Source: Epiperipatus broadwayi (Eukaryota > Onychophora > Udeonychophora > Euonychophora > Peripatidae). Taken from it: 64,000 nucleotides of DNA. Shown here piece after piece: positions 58,480 through 64,000 of the stretch (the stretch's first letter is position 1; every line of letters begins with the position of its first letter). The notes under the pieces were generated by a model. The model was not told the origin of the DNA and did no database searches. It was given only the letters and a program-made list of their open reading frames with translations. Location: positions 5,417,048 through 5,481,047 of the forward strand of contig JAQFVV010006271.1 of NCBI GenBank assembly GCA_028023455.1, written 5' to 3'. The translations under genes were made by a program, and so were the position numbers.

Positions 58480-59150
58480 AGGTGCAAATGTGCAGAGATT
58501 TAACTCCATCAAAAGGATAGACACATTTGGATGCTGGATCCATACTTTCTCTCCTAATTTGGTATGTATGGTGAAGACCTAGCTCTATGTAAGGATGAAC
58601 CTGCAGATAATTGAAAAAGTACAAAACCTAGGATCTTTCCACATTTCCACTGCCACCCACCCCTCAGCAGGAGTTGCAATTTTTATTCCACATAATTTGC
58701 CAGTTCAAAGTTTCAGAATAAGTCTACTCAATCAATGATATCTTAAAAGGAACATATCATTGATTTATAATACATTGCAATTAATTAATGTAGAACTAAA
58801 TGTCAATCCTTTCCCCACATTCTTACTCAGGGACTTCAATCTGAGCTATGAAGAATTTAACATAAATATTTGCACTTACTGAACACTTGCTTGGTGTGTG
58901 CACAGGGTTTTTTCCCACTTGACATCTGCTCTTTTAATACCAGACAATATTTCACACTAATAGACTTTCTTTATTATTCACTGGAATTACATTTCTACAT
59001 TAACCCCGTACTATCTTCCATTGCATTTTTCAACTATTATGCTCTAATTGTCTCATTGTCCATGGATCTGCCCCCCCCCCCCAAGTCTGTACACATTCCA
59101 AGCCAACAATCAGAATATTACTTAAGTCAGTGGCCCCAGAGGCAATAATC
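58480..59150 (+). pseudogene. LINE endonuclease-domain relic, opposite strand
   Basis: Plus-strand reading gives STATHPSAGVAIFIPHNLPV (about 58646-58705) and FPTFLLRDFNLSYEEFN (about 58810-58860), resembling the S.GV.I.. and LLGDFN motifs of APE-type LINE endonucleases, with the G of GDFN changed to R. Stops and frameshifts are abundant. A further segment to about 59085 (LSSIAFFNYYALIVSLSMD) could be the SDH region but is not convincing. A run of 12 C lies at 59071-59082. Confidence 0.5.
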
Positions 59151-59673
59151 TCTGAGGCCTATATTTTTTTAAAAAAATTGGCATCCTTTCTCTTGCTCTG
59201 GCTGAGTGTTAGTTTGCTTTCATTCATATTTTGTCCTCTCTGATAAATTACTATATTAAGAGGAACAAAGGACTGACTACCCTATTTCATAAAATGGAAG
59301 TGATACAAAAAACCTTAAAAGAAATTCCTCCAACACACTCTACAGGTCAAACTTTAAATTTATTTAAAGATTTTTTTCCAACTTTTGTTTCTTTAAAAAC
59401 ATGGGCATTTTAATAACCATAACACAAAGCATATGACTATAACAACTTTTTTTCACAATCAAACATAGTTAAAAATAATATGGGTTTTTTTGCGTTTGTT
59501 TTTCAAATCTTTAAATTATCAATTGAAATTGCTTCAAAATATAAAGCCTGAAATCATATTAACTCTATCACGCATAAGTGCATCCTATAAGTCAGATTAT
59601 TTAAGAAAAGGATTTTTTTCATAAAATAATAGTTGAAAAAAATAAATCCATTTTTATGTCATTAAAAAATTTT
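59151..59673. other. AT-rich non-coding DNA, nothing recognised
   Basis: No supported feature between the endonuclease relic and the 59.7-kb palindrome. Confidence 0.5.
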
Positions 59674-60235
59674 AATATAGTAAGTATTAGGGTATGTGAG
59701 CACAGACTTTCACACAACCCACCACTTACCACTCTATCTCATAACACTGATAAACTTGAACACATATATGTCAAAAAGATAAATAATCACCAATATATGA
59801 ATTTCATGCTAAACCAGCAATCATCAGTTCGTCCAGATTATCATCTCTGCACATATATGCAATAAGTGCTCAGATATATATTAAGATAGTCAATCTTCAT
59901 ACTTTAATGGACATGCTTCAATCCACTCTACACTCCATTATCATCAGATTTTTCAATTGGATGGACGGTTGAAGAGTTGAAGTGTGAAGTGGATTGAATC
60001 CTGTCCATTAAAGTATTAAGATTGGCTATCTTAATATATATCTGAGCACTTATCGCATATATGTGTAGAGATGGTAATCTGGACTAACTGATGATTGCTG
60101 GTTTAGCATGCAATACGGATATTGGTAATTATTTATCTTTTCAATATATATGTGTTCAATTGTATCAGTGTTATGAGATAGAATGAAAAGTGGTGGGTCA
60201 TGTGAAAGTCTGTGCTCATATACCCTATATATTAC
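59674..60235. repeat. Large palindromic repeat (about 560 bp)
   Basis: Arms of about 265 bp (59674-59938 and 59973-60235) are inverted copies with several percent divergence, around a short spacer. Matching blocks include GAGCACAGACTTTCACA, TAAATAATCACCAATAT, AAACCAGCAATCATCAGTT, ATATGC.ATAAGTGCTCAGA and AATCCACT. Read inward, each arm translates to the same peptide of about 58 residues (EHRLSH.PPL, LNQQSSV.PDYHL), which reflects the shared sequence and need not mean coding. A CTGATGA/GAAA pair sits on the minus strand of the left arm. Confidence 0.88.
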
Positions 60236-62672
60236 ATATATTGATACAGGTATATAATAAGCCTGTATTACAGTTATTACATAGTAAGTTTTATTATTAT
60301 TTTTTTGGACGAGTAAAGTCAAGCAAATATACCCACACCTATTGAATTATATCTGAAAATGCATTTGCTCCCAGAATATTCTTCTTTTAAATTATTTTTG
60401 CTTAAAAGCTTAATTTATAATCTTATTCACATACCACAATAACAATTCACACGTGAGTCACTGTAGTAGTTTTAACAAACTTGCAAAGATTATCCACTTT
60501 CTCATATCAATGCTAATTTGTTAGTTAGACACAAAGTGGATCATTTTTATTTAATAACCATATTCCTACAAAATAAAATAAGTCAATCACTCACATTTGA
60601 AAAAGATGAAACTTTATATTATTGGCAATTCTTATAATATTATATTATTAATCACACCAACGTATAATTTCTAATAACTTTTATTATTCTATAAATAAAC
60701 CATAGGTATTTAGTTTTATTTATAAGGAAGTTATGTTTGAATGTTCAACTCATTGCAATAGTTCACTTATCAGAGTCGATTAGAATAACTTTAGCAACTT
60801 TATATAAAATATCCACTTTGTCATAATAACAGAAATTTATTACTTAAAATATTGTCCACATTTATCTAACTCATTACTATATGGTGATTGGGTAAATAAA
60901 TCTATTATGTATTGTCAATGCTACAAATTTAATAGCTAAACATATTAAAATTATTAGAATTTACATTTTTATTATTATTTGAAACTGGAATTTGGCTTGA
61001 TTAATGTTTTATAAATATCACCACTAACTCCTTTAAAGTGTTAATGGTAGATTTATTTACCATAGAACAATTTGAAAGTTAGATAAAAGTTGACTATTAT
61101 TTTATGCAGCTAGTAAATTAAGATTGGCATATGAGAAAGTAAGTGGTCTTTATAAGTTTTTTTAAGTGATTTCTGTAGAATCTGATATGGGAAATATTAT
61201 TCAGATATCTGCATACATAATTAGCATCTTCGTAAATAAAATTAGATATTTTCAATGTTACACATTTAATAGCCTTTGCAGGATTATTAAAATTATAAAA
61301 ATTTAAATCTTAATTTATTTATCTATTGTAATTTGTAAGTTCAGTTGCATAATAAGAATGTGTATATATGATAATGTAAATAAAGTTTAAGCTATTCTTT
61401 GATCACTTTGAATTTCAATAAAATAAACATATAAAGTTAGTCAAATTTGTTTAAAGCATTAAATACCTCAATGAAAAATAGCTTTATAACCTTATAATAT
61501 TAAAACCTTTAAGTTTTACTAGGAAAAAAATTGAAATATAACATGGGTATAATGTTATCCCATGTAATTTCTTATTTGCATAGATTTTATTGGACAATAA
61601 AAAAGTAATTAAATTGTTTGTTGTTCAGAAATACATAAGGAATCTCAGTAAGAAATGACAGAGCAATGCCATTACTAATGGGCTTTGAACTGTGGATACT
61701 ACCCCTATCCACTGCATTAAGCCATACATGGTCACTGGTTAATTAAAGATGGGGGATTTCATTTATTATTAAATATTTCAATACAGCTTATTCCAAAAGC
61801 ATACAATTATTATACATATCATTTATCACCTTTTAAAAAATATAATAAGATTATTTATTACCATGCATTAAACTAAATATTTTTATATTAGGCCAAATAT
61901 AGATTTTAGCATAGATAAAAGTCATTATAATTATTAATACAAAGCCTATTATAAATTTGAGAGCATTTGATAATCTTAATCATATTATAAAGTTAAACTA
62001 AATTTTGGAAGTTTTTTACTTTTTTTCTGATGTATTTATTCTTATGTTTGAAAAAGAATAATATTTAGCTGAAGATTTTCAAATATATATGCTAAATAGT
62101 TATATAATTATAGTGGTGAATAAATATATTACTACAAGACATCATAAGACTTTTATCCATTTTCTTACTAATATTGATATTTACTACTTATATACTGATT
62201 GTAAATCATGATAGATTACAATATTGCATAAGAATTTTATGAAACTATTGATAAAATAAAAATGAAAAAAACTTTTAATTTACAATATATAATTAAAATT
62301 TACAAGCTTCTAGTAATGATATCTATAAAAAAAACTGCAGCCCTCCTAATGCACTTTTCACATTCATTTATTTAACTTCTTTATAACAGTCCTGACTATA
62401 TAACAATGTTCTTCAAAGTAAAGTATAGTTATATTACAATATTTATTTACATATGCCTACAAAATCTTGATTTTATTTACATCTACATATACATACATAT
62501 ACAAATTATTTTTAGTTCTCAAAAATACTGATAAACAGTTTAAACTGTTTCAGGGGAATTAAATAAAGTCTTCCATTAAGAAGTGTTTAATTGTTTAAAA
62601 ATTTGTAATAAGCAATAAAAGAAAAGTGAAAGAGGTGTTGAATATCTTGAAATGCTAAAATATTTATGAGAA
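60236..62672. other. AT-rich DNA downstream of the fukutin-like gene
   Basis: About 2.4 kb without another gene. The part next to the stop codon at 62673 should be the 3' untranslated region of the minus-strand gene. Candidate AATAAA signals on the minus strand (TTTATT on the plus strand) lie at about 62472-62477 and 62442-62447, but in such AT-rich DNA they are weak evidence. Confidence 0.45.
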
Positions 62673-64000
62673 TTATGGAGTTTGAAAAGCTATATTTCCA
62701 TCTGCAGGAAAATGATCCAGACAGGCAGTATTCCATGGTTTTTTACAAAGTAAAAAGCTTCCAGCTTTGTAATCTGAATATAATCCTTGACCCAAAAAAA
62801 TCCAACTCTGAGAATGCTTTAACATCTCTTTGCCAAATTGATTTCTTGCTACTAATCCAGGATTAATAGGAGCATTAATAATAATATTTCCAAATTTCAC
62901 TTTTGTTGGTTTTGAGTTATATTTTATATCTGTATAATCTGATATTCCCAGCGTTGAGAAGAGTTCTATGTAAAGATTGTTGTAATATAAACGGATTCGG
63001 TAATTAACATATTTTGCCAAAATATCATCTACTGTACTAAATATTACAGCAGTAAATCCTCGTGAAGTCCATACTTTTTCATTACCCTTAAGATAGCTTG
63101 ATGTTTCTTTATCAAACAGAATATCAGAATCTAGATCCCAAGGAAGAGGAAATCCTAACTTTACAGCTCCTAATAACGTTCCATCGATAATGTAATATGT
63201 AATATTATGTTGATCAAGATAACTAACTATAGTGTTAATGCGCTCAAGAATTATAGATTGGCAGCAGAGAGGCATGAGATAAGACTTTGTAGTTGCAAAA
63301 GGTGTGCAATAATGATTTATTTCTTCACAAGTAAATTCAAGTACAGTACTATTTGGAAGAATTATTTTATTAAATTCATGAAATATAGCAAATTTTATCC
63401 ATGAATTTCTGAGGATTGGAATATTATCTTTCTTTAAAAAGCTCATAACATCAGGGCAACTATAAACTAAATAACTGTGGTTTCTGATTTGAAAAAAAAA
63501 TTCTTCAAAAATTATATCAGAAGGAAGATGCACATTAAATGGAACAGCTTTAACAATATGAGTTTTAGCAGCAAAAGGACCAGAAAAATAATCACAGAAC
63601 ATACATTCATCCAGAGATCTGTGATATCCACTTTTATAATGCAAATAATAATTTTTGAATGTTGTTTGAAAACAATTAGGTGACCAAAGTCCCTCAGGAT
63701 CTCTGAAAGCACCTCCAGCGAGAGTAACTTTAGAATTGGTGCTTAACACTAGAATTAATCTTTTTAATCTTGAATGATAAGTAAAATCCTCTATATCTCG
63801 AAGAATATAAACATATGGTGTTTCAACCTTTTTTATTAATTCATTTAAAATAAATCCTGATGAATTTTGAGACGAAAATTTTGTTATTATGACATTAATA
63901 TGAGATGTTTTTCTGTATAAAATCATAGAATAAGGAATTGCTAATAATACTGTTAGGTTAGGATAGTAACGCTCAATTTCTTTAATTATGTCTACAATTG
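62673..64000 (-). CDS. Fukutin/FKRP/LicD-like transferase, 5' end outside the window
   Basis: One uninterrupted frame of at least 442 codons, open to the window edge. The Met at 63926 is probably internal, because the frame continues upstream as IERYYPNLTVLLAIPYS. The N-terminal half (residues about 10-180 from that Met) resembles the glycosyltransferase-like region of FKRP-type proteins: GGAFRDPEGLWSPNC, ECMFCDYFSGPFAAKTH, PFNVHLPSDIIFEEFFF. The C-terminal half has the LicD/fukutin nucleotidyltransferase-fold signature IDGTLLGAVKLGFPLPWDLD (residues 247-266) continuing SDI, with the metal-binding D-x-D-x-D. Family members transfer ribitol-phosphate or other phospho-alcohols onto glycans in the Golgi. 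Length fits FKRP (about 500 residues). No intron is present. The substrate is not predictable; any signal anchor would be in the missing part. Confidence 0.82.
   Translation of the reverse strand, partial: IVDIIKEIERYYPNLTVLLAIPYSMILYRKTSHINVIITKFSSQNSSGFILNELIKKVETPYVYILRDIEDFTYHSRLKRLILVLSTNSKVTLAGGAFRDPEGLWSPNCFQTTFKNYYLHYKSGYHRSLDECMFCDYFSGPFAAKTHIVKAVPFNVHLPSDIIFEEFFFQIRNHSYLVYSCPDVMSFLKKDNIPILRNSWIKFAIFHEFNKIILPNSTVLEFTCEEINHYCTPFATTKSYLMPLCCQSIILERINTIVSYLDQHNITYYIIDGTLLGAVKLGFPLPWDLDSDILFDKETSSYLKGNEKVWTSRGFTAVIFSTVDDILAKYVNYRIRLYYNNLYIELFSTLGISDYTDIKYNSKPTKVKFGNIIINAPINPGLVARNQFGKEMLKHSQSWIFLGQGLYSDYKAGSFLLCKKPWNTACLDHFPADGNIAFQTP

Overview
This is a eukaryotic, almost certainly invertebrate-animal, genomic window. 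It is very AT-rich, full of (TA)n and (CT)n microsatellites, and dominated by decayed or non-autonomous mobile DNA. The mix of Penelope-like elements, RTE-type LINEs, a Ty3/gypsy relic, long palindromic MITE-like units and hammerhead-ribozyme repeats fits a lophotrochozoan (for example a mollusc) or a cnidarian. The sequence alone does not settle the phylum. No tRNA, rRNA, CRISPR or prokaryotic gene organisation was seen.

Only one host protein gene is convincing: a single-exon fukutin/FKRP/LicD-like gene at the right edge (62673 to beyond 64000, minus strand), whose 5' end lies outside the window. Everything else that looks protein-coding is retroelement-derived: a Ty3/gypsy gag-pol relic (about 13.9-18.4 kb, minus), a Penelope-like fragment (21.5-22.3 kb, plus), two copies of one RTE-clade LINE on opposite strands (24.4-27.2 kb minus; 28.2-29.7 kb plus), a non-autonomous LTR retrotransposon with 1.78-kb LTRs (37.0-43.0 kb, minus), a nearly full-length Penelope-like element (49.5-53.25 kb, plus) and relics of other LINEs (53.9-55.6 kb, 57.5-58.4 kb, 58.5-59.15 kb).

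Between these lie at least eight long inverted repeats (3.9, 8.8, 9.8, 13.0, 30.2, 45.4, 48.8 and 59.7 kb). The most interesting is at 45394-46531: two head-to-head arrays of a 399-bp unit whose repeats each carry a hammerhead ribozyme motif (conserved CUGANGA and GAAA, UC cleavage site, three stems). Two of the four motifs are complete. The same fold, with other stem sequences, occurs at 2648-2694 and in weaker form inside the palindrome at 12971-13392. A fourth, degraded hammerhead-like core lies at the 3' end of the Penelope-like element. This suggests retrozyme-like or Penelope-derived, ribozyme-carrying repeats that are amplified and then captured as palindromes.

The remaining stretches (each noted below) are AT-rich non-coding DNA in which nothing recognisable was seen.
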